A DNA stretch of 33,786 nucleotides. It comes from Novosphingobium sp. (GTDB lineage Bacteria > Pseudomonadota > Alphaproteobacteria > Sphingomonadales > Sphingomonadaceae). This document shows, piece after piece, positions 7,550-16,901 of this stretch (positions within the stretch are counted from its first letter, which is position 1; each line of letters opens with the position of its first letter). A program made the position numbers and the translations under genes. The notes under the pieces are model-generated. The model was given only the letters and a program-made list of their open reading frames with translations, was not told the DNA's origin and made no database searches. The DNA lies in contig NZ_JAUYNB010000031.1 of the NCBI RefSeq assembly GCF_030699305.1, forward strand, positions 70,492 to 104,277, given 5' to 3'.

Positions 7550-8305
7550 ATGTTCCTTTCGGGCAAACGGGCGCTGGTAACGGGTTCAACGTCGGGCATC
7601 GGCCTCGCCATTGCGCGGTCGCTCCGGGCCGAAGGGGCCGATGTGGTGCTGTCAGGCTTTGGCGATGAAGCCGCGATTGCCGCGCTCTGCGCTGAACTGG
7701 GCGCGGTCCACGTCGCTGCCGACCTGTCGCAGCGCGCCGGGGTCGAGGCGCTGATGGCCGGGGCCGGGCCGATCGACATCCTGGTCAACAACGCCGGGAT
7801 GCAGCACGTCGCCCCGGTGGAAGAATTCCCGGTCGAAAAGTGGGACACGATCATCGCGCTCAACCTGACGGCGGCGTTCGATGCCTGCCGGCTCGCGATC
7901 CCGCACATGAAGGCCGCAGGGTGGGGGCGGATCATCAACACCGCCAGCGCCCATTCGCTCACCGCATCGCCGTTCAAGGCAGCCTACGTCTCGGCCAAGC
8001 ACGGTCTGGCCGGACTGACCAAGACCCTCGCGCTGGAACTGGCGACGCACAACATCACCGCCAATTGCATCAGTCCGGGCTATGTCTGGACGCCGCTGGT
8101 CGAAAACCAGATCCCCGATACGATGGCGGCGCGCGGGCTGACGCGCGAACAGGTGATCAACGATGTACTGTTGCAGCGCCAGCCGACCAAGAAGTTCGTC
8201 CAGCCATCCGATATCGGCGAAATGGCGGTGTTCCTGTGCAAGGATGCCGCAGCGAACATCACCGGTACGAATATAAGCATGGATGGCGGCTGGACGGCGG
8301 AATAA
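7550..8305 (+). CDS. bdhA: 3-hydroxybutyrate dehydrogenase
   Basis: SDR enzyme that interconverts D-3-hydroxybutyrate and acetoacetate with NAD, used in polyhydroxybutyrate and ketone-body metabolism. It has 251 residues. TGSTSGIG is at 11-18, NNAG at 80-83, and the catalytic Ser133, Tyr146 and Lys150 are present. The sequence AHSLTASPFKAAYVSAKHGL closely follows the hydroxybutyrate-dehydrogenase subgroup pattern (AHGLxASPFKxAY), which is what separates it from generic SDRs. The C-terminal lid carries LLQRQPTKKFVQPSDIGEMAVFL, also typical. The start is ATG 7550, with GGAG 8-11 bases upstream; the open frame extends far upstream over the divergent gene but is meaningless there. No phasin or PHB genes are adjacent. 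Confidence 0.9.
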   Translation: MFLSGKRALVTGSTSGIGLAIARSLRAEGADVVLSGFGDEAAIAALCAELGAVHVAADLSQRAGVEALMAGAGPIDILVNNAGMQHVAPVEEFPVEKWDTIIALNLTAAFDACRLAIPHMKAAGWGRIINTASAHSLTASPFKAAYVSAKHGLAGLTKTLALELATHNITANCISPGYVWTPLVENQIPDTMAARGLTREQVINDVLLQRQPTKKFVQPSDIGEMAVFLCKDAAANITGTNISMDGGWTAE

Positions 8306-8413
8306 GGCGCGGAGCCGGGGCTACTGTAACTTTCCTGCCACCACACGGCTTTAACTGAATCCACTCGACGAACGGCGCTTGTGGCCGGTTGCGCATTGTG
8401 TAGGCTCGCCGCG

Positions 8414-9913
8414 ATGAAGCGTGGCTTTAGAGCGATGAGGCGAGGGGTGGTGGTGGCTTTCGCCACCTGCGCCCTGTTGTCCCCGGCCGTCGCCGCGCCC
8501 AAGCGGGACAAGGCGCTGGAAGCCCAGCTGCTGGCCCACATCACCGAACTGGCCAGCGACGCCTATGAAGGGCGCGAACCGGGGACGGAGGGGGAATCGA
8601 AGACCCTGCGTTATCTGGGCAAGCAATGGTTCGATATCGGTCTGGAATCGGGCACCAACGACCCGCTGCACAGCTGGTTCGCGCCGGTCAAACTGGTCGC
8701 GCGGGAGCCTTATGGCAGCAATGCGATGTTTCTGCGCAAGGGGCGGCGGCTGATCCTGCCAGCCGATTCTGCGCTGGTGCTGACGTCGGCCAAGCGCAGT
8801 CTGGTGGAAAACGCGCCGATCGTGTTCGTCGGTACCGGGCAGGTGATCCCGCCGCGCACTGATCTGGCCGGACGGGTCGCGCTGCTGCTGGATGGCGGGC
8901 GCGATGATTCGGACCGGCAGAACGCGCTGCTGAAAGGCGGGGCAACCGCCGTGCTTACCGTGCTGGATGGCGACCGGACGCTCGAAAATGTCAGCGCCCG
9001 GCGTGAACGGTCAGGCTATGCGCTGGCCAGTGACAGCCTGGGCGGCGATCTGGAAGGTTTCATCACGCGCGCAGGGCTGGACCGGTTGCTGGCCGGAACA
9101 TCCCAGACCCTGGCAGGGTTGCAGGCTGCCGCAGCGGCCCCCGATTTTGTCCCGCGCCTGATCGAGCTGACCGCGACGCTGGAGGCGACCACCCGCGAAA
9201 CGCGGATCAACACCCACAACCTGATCGGCAAGCTGCCGGGCCGCAAGCCCGATGGCAAGGCGGTGCTGCTGCTGGCACACTGGGACCACTTCGGGCGCTG
9301 CGCCGAGCCGCCTGCCGAAGACCTGATCTGCAACGGCGCGATCGACAACGCCAGCGGGCTGGCCGTGCTGACCGAGATTGCCCGGCGCTTGACGCGGGGC
9401 ATCACGCCGGACCGCGATGTCTATTTTCTGGCCACGACGGCAGAGGAAATCGGCCTGCTGGGCGCGCACGCCTTTGCCGACAATCCGCCGTTGCCGCTCA
9501 ATCAGATCGTGGCGGCGTTCAACATCGATACCGTTGCAGTGTCGCCCGCCGGATCGCCGTTCGCGGTCGTCGGCAAGGGGATGACCGGGCTGGACGCGCA
9601 GATCGCAGCAGCGGCCAAGGCGCAGAAAAAGAAACTGGTGGCCGGGGACGAGGCCAATGCGTTTGTCCGGCGGCAGGATGGCTGGGCGCTGCTTCAGCAT
9701 GATGTTCCGGCCGTGATGGTGTCCACCGCGTGGTCGGATATGGGCCGGATGGAACGGTTCATGGACGGTGATTATCACCGCCCCAGCGATAAGGTGAAGC
9801 CCGGTATCGAGCTGGGCGGGGCGGCGGATGACGTGACTTTCCTGACTGCGCTGGCCCGCTGGTTCGCCGATCCGAAGAAGGTCCCTGCACCGGCCGATCC
9901 ACCCGCGAAATAG
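8414..9913 (+). CDS. secreted M28-family metallopeptidase
   Basis: Exported zinc aminopeptidase-like protein, 499 residues. A signal peptide spans roughly residues 1-27 (MKRGFRAMRRGVVVAFATCALLSPAVA), so the mature enzyme is periplasmic or released. A protease-associated (PA) insert region is plausible around residues 100-200. The di-zinc catalytic part has LLAHWDHFG (His, Asp), NGAIDNASG (bridging Asp), TTAEEIGLLG (Glu-Glu), FNIDTV (Asp) and a final histidine in DYHRPSD, so the full ligand set appears present. ATG 8414 is preferred because the signal peptide begins there; an in-frame ATG at 8381 adds 11 residues. The peptide substrate is unknown. It follows bdhA by 108 bp and precedes guaB by 76 bp. 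Confidence 0.87.
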   Translation: MKRGFRAMRRGVVVAFATCALLSPAVAAPKRDKALEAQLLAHITELASDAYEGREPGTEGESKTLRYLGKQWFDIGLESGTNDPLHSWFAPVKLVAREPYGSNAMFLRKGRRLILPADSALVLTSAKRSLVENAPIVFVGTGQVIPPRTDLAGRVALLLDGGRDDSDRQNALLKGGATAVLTVLDGDRTLENVSARRERSGYALASDSLGGDLEGFITRAGLDRLLAGTSQTLAGLQAAAAAPDFVPRLIELTATLEATTRETRINTHNLIGKLPGRKPDGKAVLLLAHWDHFGRCAEPPAEDLICNGAIDNASGLAVLTEIARRLTRGITPDRDVYFLATTAEEIGLLGAHAFADNPPLPLNQIVAAFNIDTVAVSPAGSPFAVVGKGMTGLDAQIAAAAKAQKKKLVAGDEANAFVRRQDGWALLQHDVPAVMVSTAWSDMGRMERFMDGDYHRPSDKVKPGIELGGAADDVTFLTALARWFADPKKVPAPADPPAK

Positions 9914-9974
9914 CGCGGCAAAACGCACTAGCCCTTTTCGGGGAGTGGGTTTACATGGGCCGCCACGATTCTAG

Positions 9975-11456
<1,482 letters not shown>

Positions 11457-11470
11457 CCGGGCGGTGCGGG

Positions 11471-11550
11471 CGTGTCTCGACTTCGCTCGACACGAACGTC
11501 GTTGGGCTTGCTTGAGTTTATCCGTTCGTGTCGAGCGAAGTCGAGACACG
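11471..11550. repeat. perfect 28-bp inverted repeat, sphingomonad-type intergenic palindrome
   Basis: Left arm 11471-11498 and right arm 11523-11550 are exact reverse complements over 28 bases (right arm begins CGTTCGTGTCGAGCGAAGTC), separated by 24 bp. The same 28-base sequence recurs exactly at 33732-33759. Each arm is itself partly palindromic (TCGAGCGAAGTCGA). It sits between guaB and the RsmB-like gene; it may act as a transcript-end hairpin, but it lacks a T-tract. Confidence 0.93.
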
Positions 11551-11573
11551 TTGCGCAGGGGTAACCAAACACC

Positions 11574-12752
11574 ATGACCCCACAGGCCCGCGTTCAGGCT
11601 GCGATCGAAGTGCTCGATCTGGTGATTGACGCCGCGCGCCGGGGCGGGGCTCCGGCCGACCGGATCATCTCGGACTGGTTCCGCACCCGCCGCTTTGCAG
11701 GCAGCGGGGATCGCCGCGCGGTGCGCGACCTGGCCTACGCCGCGATCCGCGCTTGCGGTGAAATCCCCGCAAACGGGCGAGCGGCGGTGGTGCTGCTGGC
11801 CAGCGGCAATGCGGCATTGGCCGGACTGTTCGACGGTTCGCGCCATGCGCCTGAACCCATCGCTGCCGATGAACCCTTGGCCGAAGCCGGGATCGCACCG
11901 CGCTGGCTGGCCGAGGCTCTGAGCGCCAGCGGGGTAAGCGCGAGCAATGCCGCCGCACTGCTGGACCGGGCGCCGCTCGATATCCGGGTCAATTCCTTGA
12001 AGGCGGACCGCGCTACGCTGGACCTGCCGCTGGCGGGCGAACCGCTGCTCGCCCCGCAGGGACTGCGCCTGCCGCACGGCACCAATGTCGAAAGCTGGGA
12101 CGCCTATCAGGCGGGTCAGATTGAGGTGCAGGACGGCGGATCGCAGCTGACCTGTCTGGCAGTCGCCGCGCAGCCGGGGGAAACGGTGATTGACCTCTGC
12201 GCCGGGGCAGGCGGCAAGACGCTCGCGCTGGCGGCAGCGATGGACGGGCAGGGGCGGTTGATCGCCTGCGATACCGATCGGACGCGCCTCTCGCGGTTGA
12301 CCCCGCGCGCGGAGCGGGCTGGGGTCAGCAATATCGAGGTGCGGCTGCTCGATCCGCAGCGTGAGACAGCGTTGCTGACCGACCTCGCCGGACAGGCCGA
12401 CGCGGTGCTGGTCGATGCGCCGTGTTCGGGCACCGGGACCTGGCGGCGCAACCCGGAAGCGCGCTGGCGGCTCAGCCCGCAGGAAGTGGCCCGCTATGCT
12501 GCGGTTCAGTCGCGCTTGCTGGACATTGCAGCCGGCTTGGTGCGCCCCGGTGGGCGTTTGGTGTTTGTCACCTGCTCGCTGCTCGATGCCGAAGGGGCAA
12601 ACCAGATCGACGCGTTTCTGGCGCGCCAGCCGGGCTGGCGGGCCGAGGCGCCCGGTATCGGCGCAGGCAACCCGCGTGGGTCGGGGCTGCGGCTGTCGCC
12701 GTGGGATGACGGCACCGACGGCTTTTTCGTCGCGCGCCTGCTGAAGCTGTGA
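11574..12752 (+). CDS. RsmB/NOP family RNA 5-methylcytosine methyltransferase
   Basis: SAM-dependent rRNA m5C methyltransferase, 392 residues. The N-terminal NusB-like helical part (about 1-130) is followed by a Rossmann methyltransferase domain. SAM motif I reads DLCAGAGGKT (about 206-215). Motif IV reads DAPCSGTG (about 281-288) with one conserved cysteine, and motif VI reads FVTCSLLDAEGAN with the catalytic cysteine. The C-terminal DGFFVARL is typical. The best match is RsmB (16S rRNA C967), but sphingomonads often carry more than one family member, so the exact target is inferred. Its ATG is 24 bp after the palindromic repeat. The Shine-Dalgarno sequence is weak. Confidence 0.87.
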   Translation: MTPQARVQAAIEVLDLVIDAARRGGAPADRIISDWFRTRRFAGSGDRRAVRDLAYAAIRACGEIPANGRAAVVLLASGNAALAGLFDGSRHAPEPIAADEPLAEAGIAPRWLAEALSASGVSASNAAALLDRAPLDIRVNSLKADRATLDLPLAGEPLLAPQGLRLPHGTNVESWDAYQAGQIEVQDGGSQLTCLAVAAQPGETVIDLCAGAGGKTLALAAAMDGQGRLIACDTDRTRLSRLTPRAERAGVSNIEVRLLDPQRETALLTDLAGQADAVLVDAPCSGTGTWRRNPEARWRLSPQEVARYAAVQSRLLDIAAGLVRPGGRLVFVTCSLLDAEGANQIDAFLARQPGWRAEAPGIGAGNPRGSGLRLSPWDDGTDGFFVARLLKL

Positions 12753-12789
12753 TAGCTCAACTGATATGCCGACCATTCGGGAGCAAATG

Positions 12790-13296
12790 ATGCGTTATAC
12801 CCCCGCTGCCCTCGCGCTGGCCATGCTGGTCGCGGTGACGTCCAGCGTGGGTCAGGGCAAAGCCCCCGCGCCGCTTGATCCGCGCGCTGCGTCGCTGGTG
12901 CAGCAAGGCCGCGCGGCCTTGACCGCTGGCAATGTCGATGGGGCGATCGACGCCTATGAATCCGCGCTGGTGGTGCAGCCCGGCCATGTTGCGATTTACC
13001 TCAATCTGGCCGAAGCAACCCGCAAGCAGGGGATGCAGGGCAAGGCGCTGCGCTATTACCGGCAAGCGCTGAAGCTGGAACCGGACAACCAGTACGCGAT
13101 CGGCGGCGAAGGCCTGGCGCTGGTGGAAAAGGGCGCGGTCGAAAAGGCGCGGCGGAACCTGTCGCGGCTGAACCAGTTGTGCGGCGGAACCTGTGCGCCC
13201 GCACGCGATCTGGCAGCGGCGATTGCGGCTGGCCCGGTGCCCAAGGTGGTGACCGCCGATCAGATCAAGGCCGAGCCGGTGGTGGTGGAAAACTGA
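12790..13296 (+). CDS. exported TPR-repeat protein
   Basis: 168-residue protein with a signal peptide (MRYTPAALALAMLVAVTSSVG, about 1-21) and at least two tetratricopeptide repeats: AASLVQQGRAALTAGNVDGAIDAYESALVVQPGHVAIYLNLAEATRKQGMQ (roughly 34-84) and GKALRYYRQALKLEPDNQYAIGGEGLALVEKGA. The C-terminus has a CGGTC pair that could form a disulfide, then a Val/Pro tail. TPRs mediate protein contacts; no partner can be named. GGGAG at 12779-12783 places the start at ATG 12790 rather than the ATGs at 12766 or 12787. It follows the methyltransferase gene by 37 bp, so the two may be co-transcribed. Confidence 0.75.
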   Translation: MRYTPAALALAMLVAVTSSVGQGKAPAPLDPRAASLVQQGRAALTAGNVDGAIDAYESALVVQPGHVAIYLNLAEATRKQGMQGKALRYYRQALKLEPDNQYAIGGEGLALVEKGAVEKARRNLSRLNQLCGGTCAPARDLAAAIAAGPVPKVVTADQIKAEPVVVEN

Positions 13297-13361
13297 GCCC
13301 CGCGCGGTGACTCGCATCCTCGCGCAGTGAACCGCACCCCATCGCGTCTACCCGCCTGAGG

Positions 13362-13379
13362 CCCCCGCCTGCGCGGGGG
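13362..13379. repeat. GC-rich hairpin between convergent genes
   Basis: CCCCCGC (13362-13368), CTGC loop, GCGGGGG (13373-13379). A very stable 7-bp stem sits 17 bp from the rppH stop and 66 bp after the TPR gene. No T-tract follows on either strand. It may work as a terminator or be a short dispersed intergenic repeat. Confidence 0.5.
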
Positions 13380-13396
13380 AGCAGTCAGGTGGTGGT

Positions 13397-13882
13397 TCAG
13401 ATCAGATCGCGGAACTCATCCAGCACGGCACGGTAAACGCGCTTTTTGAACGGCACGATCACATCCGGCAGCAGCGCCGGTTCCAGCCATTTCCAGTCGA
13501 AGAACTCCGGCGGATTGTGCGCTTCCAGATCGATTTGCGCATCTTCGCCCGAAAAGCGCGCCAGCAGCCAGTGCTGGCGCTGGCCGCGAAACTTGCCGCC
13601 CAGCACCCGGCCCAGCAGCTCGGGCGGCAGATCATACAGCAGCTCCTCGCGCGTTTGCGCCAGGATCGTCACATGTTCGGCGCGGACGCCGGTTTCTTCC
13701 CACAGTTCACGCAAGGCCGCGTCGCGCAGGTCTTCGCCGTCGTCGATGCCGCCTTGCGGCATCTGCCAGAATTCACCCTCCTGGTTGTCGATCCGCCGGC
13801 CGACAAAGGCGTGGCCGGCGGAATTGACGAGCATCACGCCCACGCAGGGGCGATACGGCAAATTGGCAAATGGATCGGTCAT
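13397..13882 (-). CDS. rppH: RNA pyrophosphohydrolase
   Basis: NUDIX hydrolase that removes pyrophosphate from the 5' end of mRNAs and so starts their decay; cytoplasmic. It has 161 residues, the usual alphaproteobacterial size. The NUDIX box is complete: Gly44-x5-Glu50-x7-Arg58-Glu59-Leu-x-Glu62-Glu63-x-Gly65-Val66. Family-specific segments are YRPCVGVMLVN, FVGRRIDNQEGEFWQMPQGGID at the N-terminus and KFRGQRQHWLLARF in the middle, which separate RppH/NudH from ADP-ribose and mutator NUDIX enzymes. ATG 13880-13882 gives the conserved MTDPFANLPYRP start. It lies 8 bp after the esterase gene, so the two are probably one transcript. Confidence 0.93.
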   Translation of the reverse strand: MTDPFANLPYRPCVGVMLVNSAGHAFVGRRIDNQEGEFWQMPQGGIDDGEDLRDAALRELWEETGVRAEHVTILAQTREELLYDLPPELLGRVLGGKFRGQRQHWLLARFSGEDAQIDLEAHNPPEFFDWKWLEPALLPDVIVPFKKRVYRAVLDEFRDLI

Positions 13883-13890
13883 GGGGCCCT

Positions 13891-14841
13891 TTAGGCCGAA
13901 ATCCGCTCCAGCATCAACTTCATTGCCTTGAAGATGGTGTGCGTATCGGCCTGCGCGCTGGGCACAGCCTTGCGCAAGTTGACGAAGCCGTGAACGATGC
14001 CCTTCATTTCCATGTAGTGGCATTCCACCCCGGCCTGGATCAGCGCGGCGGCATAGCGGCGGCCCTGATCGCGCAAGGGATCAAGTCCCGCCGTGGCCAG
14101 TACGGTTGGCGGCGCGGCGGTGTGGTCACCGTGGATCGGATAGGCCCGCGCTTCCCCCGCGACCGGGGCGTAGCAGTCCATGAACCAGTCCATCGTTTTC
14201 TTGGTCAGAACAAAACCCTCGGCGAATTCCTGCATCGAGCCATCCGACGATTCGTCGGTTGCGGGATAGATCGGCACTTGCATGATCACCGGCACGGCGG
14301 CGGCCTTGGTCGCGAGCGCCTGCGGCACGACGATGGCCAGATGTCCGCCCGCGCTGTCACCGATGGTGATCAGGCCGGTGACGGTGAGGCCAAGGTCAGC
14401 CGGGCTTTCCGCCACCCAGCGGGTCGCCGCTTCGCAATCGTCCGCCGCCGCCGGATAGGGCGCTTCGGGGGCAAGGCGGTAATGCACTGCCACCACCGGC
14501 AGATCCATTGCCGTGGCGATTTCGGTGCAGAGCGCGTGGTGCGTATCCAGATCGCCGATCACGAACCCGCCGCCGTGATAGAACATGATGACCGGCCCGG
14601 CTGCGCGCGTTTCGCGGGCGTCATACAGGCGCAGCGGGATGTCGCCGTCAGGACCGGGACAGGCCAGGTCCTTGATCACCGCCAGCGGCAAGGCGTCCGC
14701 TTCCAGCATCGCGCCCATCGCCAGATAGGCTGCGCGGGCGTCGGCCAGCGGAATGTCGCTCATTTCCGGGCCGCCGATCGCAACCAGTGCATCAAGCACA
14801 GCTTTCACGTCGGGACGCACGTAGGGCGTGGTATCGGGCAT
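13891..14841 (-). CDS. alpha/beta hydrolase, hormone-sensitive-lipase (type IV) esterase family
   Basis: Cytoplasmic carboxylesterase-type enzyme of 316 residues. The oxyanion motif HGGGF is at 89-93. The nucleophile elbow GDSAGG has Ser163. Asp254 in TAGLDPLRD and His284 in GIVHGF complete the triad. The YRLAPEAPYPAAADD segment is characteristic of the HSL family. The substrate is unknown; short acyl esters are likely. ATG 14839-14841 (MPDTTPYVRPD) is preferred because AGAGAGGA lies 8 bases upstream; an in-frame ATG at 14857-14859 overlaps that site. It is divergent from korA across about 190 bp and is followed after 8 bp by rppH. Confidence 0.88.
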   Translation of the reverse strand: MPDTTPYVRPDVKAVLDALVAIGGPEMSDIPLADARAAYLAMGAMLEADALPLAVIKDLACPGPDGDIPLRLYDARETRAAGPVIMFYHGGGFVIGDLDTHHALCTEIATAMDLPVVAVHYRLAPEAPYPAAADDCEAATRWVAESPADLGLTVTGLITIGDSAGGHLAIVVPQALATKAAAVPVIMQVPIYPATDESSDGSMQEFAEGFVLTKKTMDWFMDCYAPVAGEARAYPIHGDHTAAPPTVLATAGLDPLRDQGRRYAAALIQAGVECHYMEMKGIVHGFVNLRKAVPSAQADTHTIFKAMKLMLERISA

Positions 14842-15032
14842 CAGGGAATCCTCTCTCATTGCTGTTTAATCGGCAGGTTAAGTCGCTAAATGCCACTTGA
14901 CTAGCCGCCTTGGCGCTCCTCTTGTGGTTTTGCTGACGAGACAGTTTTTCTTGATTGCGCAGTCGGCAAGGAGGGGACTAGGGCGGCTTCCGAGTGAGAA
15001 GGGGCGGCCGGTCCGCCTGACAAGGAACAAGC

Positions 15033-16901
15033 ATGGCAACGCAACTCGCCGATCCCAAAGTCCAGTCCACCAACGCCCCCGAATCAGTCGTCGTCCGGTT
15101 CGCCGGAGACTCTGGCGACGGGATGCAGTTGACCGGTGGGCAGTTTACCCTTTCGACCGCGCTGTCCGGCAACGATCTGGCCACATTCCCTGATTTCCCT
15201 GCGGAAATCCGCGCGCCGCAAGGTACGCTGTTTGGCGTTTCGGCGTTCCAGATCAACTTCGGATCGACCGAGATCGACACTGCGGGCGATGCGCCCGACG
15301 TGCTGGTGGCGATGAACCCGGCGGCGCTGAAAACCAACGTGCAGGCCCTGAAGCCGGGCGGGCTGATCATTGCCGACACGGGCGAGTTCTCGAAGCGGAA
15401 CCTGGAAAAGGCGAAGTATGACGTCAGCCCGCTGGAAGACGGCAGTCTGGCCAGGTGGCAATTGCTGGCCTTCGATATCAGCGCGCTGACGCTGGAATCG
15501 GTGAAGCCGTTCGGCCTTGGCAACAAGGAAGCGCTGCGCTGCAAGAACATGTGGACGCTGGGGCTCGCGCTGTGGATGTTCGACCGGGATCGCGCGCCGC
15601 TGATTGACTGGTTGAAGGGTAAGTTCGCCAAGAACCCGGTGCTCGCCGATGCCAACATCGCCGCATTGAACGCTGGCCATGCTTATGGCGAAACCGCGGA
15701 ACTGGGCGGCCAGATCAAGAAGGTTCACCTCGATCCGGTGGCCTCGCCGCCGGGCCTCTATCGCACGGTCACGGGCGCGGATGCGGTGGCGCTGGGGCTG
15801 GTTGCGGGCGCGCAGCTGGCCGACTTGCCGATGTTCTTCGGCGGCTATCCGATCACACCCGCCAGCTCGATCCTGCACAGCCTGGTCCGGCTGAAGGAAT
15901 TCGGCGTCACCACGTTCCAGGCGGAAGACGAAATCGCGGCGATCTGCGCCTCGATCGGGGCCAGCTATGCCGGGCAACTGGGCGTCACGTCCTCGTCCGG
16001 TCCGGGTATCGCGCTGAAGGGTGAGGCGATGGGCCTGGCCGTGATGACCGAACTGCCGCTGGTGATCGTCAATTCGCAGCGCGGCGGTCCGTCGACCGGC
16101 CTGCCGACCAAGACCGAGCAGAGCGATCTTTATCAGGCGGTCTATGGCCGCAATGGTGACGCACCGATCCCGGTGGTTGCCGCCCGCAGCCCCTCCGATG
16201 CGTTCGACTGCGCGATCGAGGCGTGCCGCATCGCGGTGCAGTATATGACCCCGGTCATCCTGCTGACCGATGGCTACATCGCCAACGCCGCGGAACCGTG
16301 GAAAGTGCCCGATCCGGCCACGTTCACGCCGTTCCCGGTATCGTTCCTGCAGGAAAAGAACGCAGGCGATACCCTGCTGCCCTACAAGCGCGACGAAAAG
16401 GGCGCGCGGCCGTGGATCAAGGCTGGCACGCCGGGTCTGATGCACCGCATCGGCGGGATCGAAAAGGCGGTCGATACCGGCCACCTCGATTACTCGTCCG
16501 AAAACCATCAGGCCCAGACCGACGCCCGCAAGGCCAAGATCGACGGCATCGCCAAGAGCATCCCGGCGCAGGAAGTGACGCTGGGCACCGCAGGCGGCAA
16601 GCTGGCCGTGGTCGGCTGGGGCAGCACGTATGGCCCGATCCACCAGGCCGTTCGCCGTGCGCGGGCCAAGGGGCAGGATGCCAGCCACATCCACGTGCGC
16701 CACATCTGGCCGCTGCCGGAAAACCTGGGCGAACTGCTCAAGGGTTATGACCGCGTGCTGGTGCCCGAAATGAACACCGGCCAGTTCAAGACCGTGCTGC
16801 GCGACCAGTATCTCGTGGACGCCAAGCCCCTGACCAAGACCTCCGGCCAGCCCTTTACGATCGCTGAGATCGAGGCGGCCATTGAAGGAGCGCTTTCATG
16901 A
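15033..16901 (+). CDS. korA: 2-oxoacid:acceptor oxidoreductase alpha subunit (gamma-alpha fusion)
   Basis: Large subunit of a 2-oxoglutarate:ferredoxin oxidoreductase type enzyme, which decarboxylates a 2-oxoacid to acyl-CoA with reduction of ferredoxin, parallel to 2-oxoglutarate dehydrogenase in the TCA cycle. It has 622 residues. The N-terminal gamma domain (about 18-200) starts VVVRFAGDSGDGMQLTGGQF. The alpha domain contains FFGGYPITPASSILHSL near residue 270, FQAEDEIAAICASIGASYAG, the TSSSGPGIALKGEAMGL segment and QRGGPSTGLPTKTEQSDL. The C-terminal domain carries GWGSTYGPIHQAV and VPEMNTGQFKTVLR. ATG 15033 has AAGGAA 5 bases upstream. Its last 4 bases overlap korB. No ferredoxin or delta subunit gene is nearby. 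2-oxoglutarate is the expected substrate, but pyruvate or branched-chain oxoacids cannot be excluded. Confidence 0.92.
   Translation: MATQLADPKVQSTNAPESVVVRFAGDSGDGMQLTGGQFTLSTALSGNDLATFPDFPAEIRAPQGTLFGVSAFQINFGSTEIDTAGDAPDVLVAMNPAALKTNVQALKPGGLIIADTGEFSKRNLEKAKYDVSPLEDGSLARWQLLAFDISALTLESVKPFGLGNKEALRCKNMWTLGLALWMFDRDRAPLIDWLKGKFAKNPVLADANIAALNAGHAYGETAELGGQIKKVHLDPVASPPGLYRTVTGADAVALGLVAGAQLADLPMFFGGYPITPASSILHSLVRLKEFGVTTFQAEDEIAAICASIGASYAGQLGVTSSSGPGIALKGEAMGLAVMTELPLVIVNSQRGGPSTGLPTKTEQSDLYQAVYGRNGDAPIPVVAARSPSDAFDCAIEACRIAVQYMTPVILLTDGYIANAAEPWKVPDPATFTPFPVSFLQEKNAGDTLLPYKRDEKGARPWIKAGTPGLMHRIGGIEKAVDTGHLDYSSENHQAQTDARKAKIDGIAKSIPAQEVTLGTAGGKLAVVGWGSTYGPIHQAVRRARAKGQDASHIHVRHIWPLPENLGELLKGYDRVLVPEMNTGQFKTVLRDQYLVDAKPLTKTSGQPFTIAEIEAAIEGALS

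Noticed and set aside
13362..13379. CRISPR-like or tRNA-like structure suggested by the GC hairpin
   Set aside because: Single hairpin without repeat units, spacers or cloverleaf; listed only as a hairpin.
15084..16703. 539-codon open frame antisense to korA
   Set aside because: Shadow of korA; no conserved motifs.
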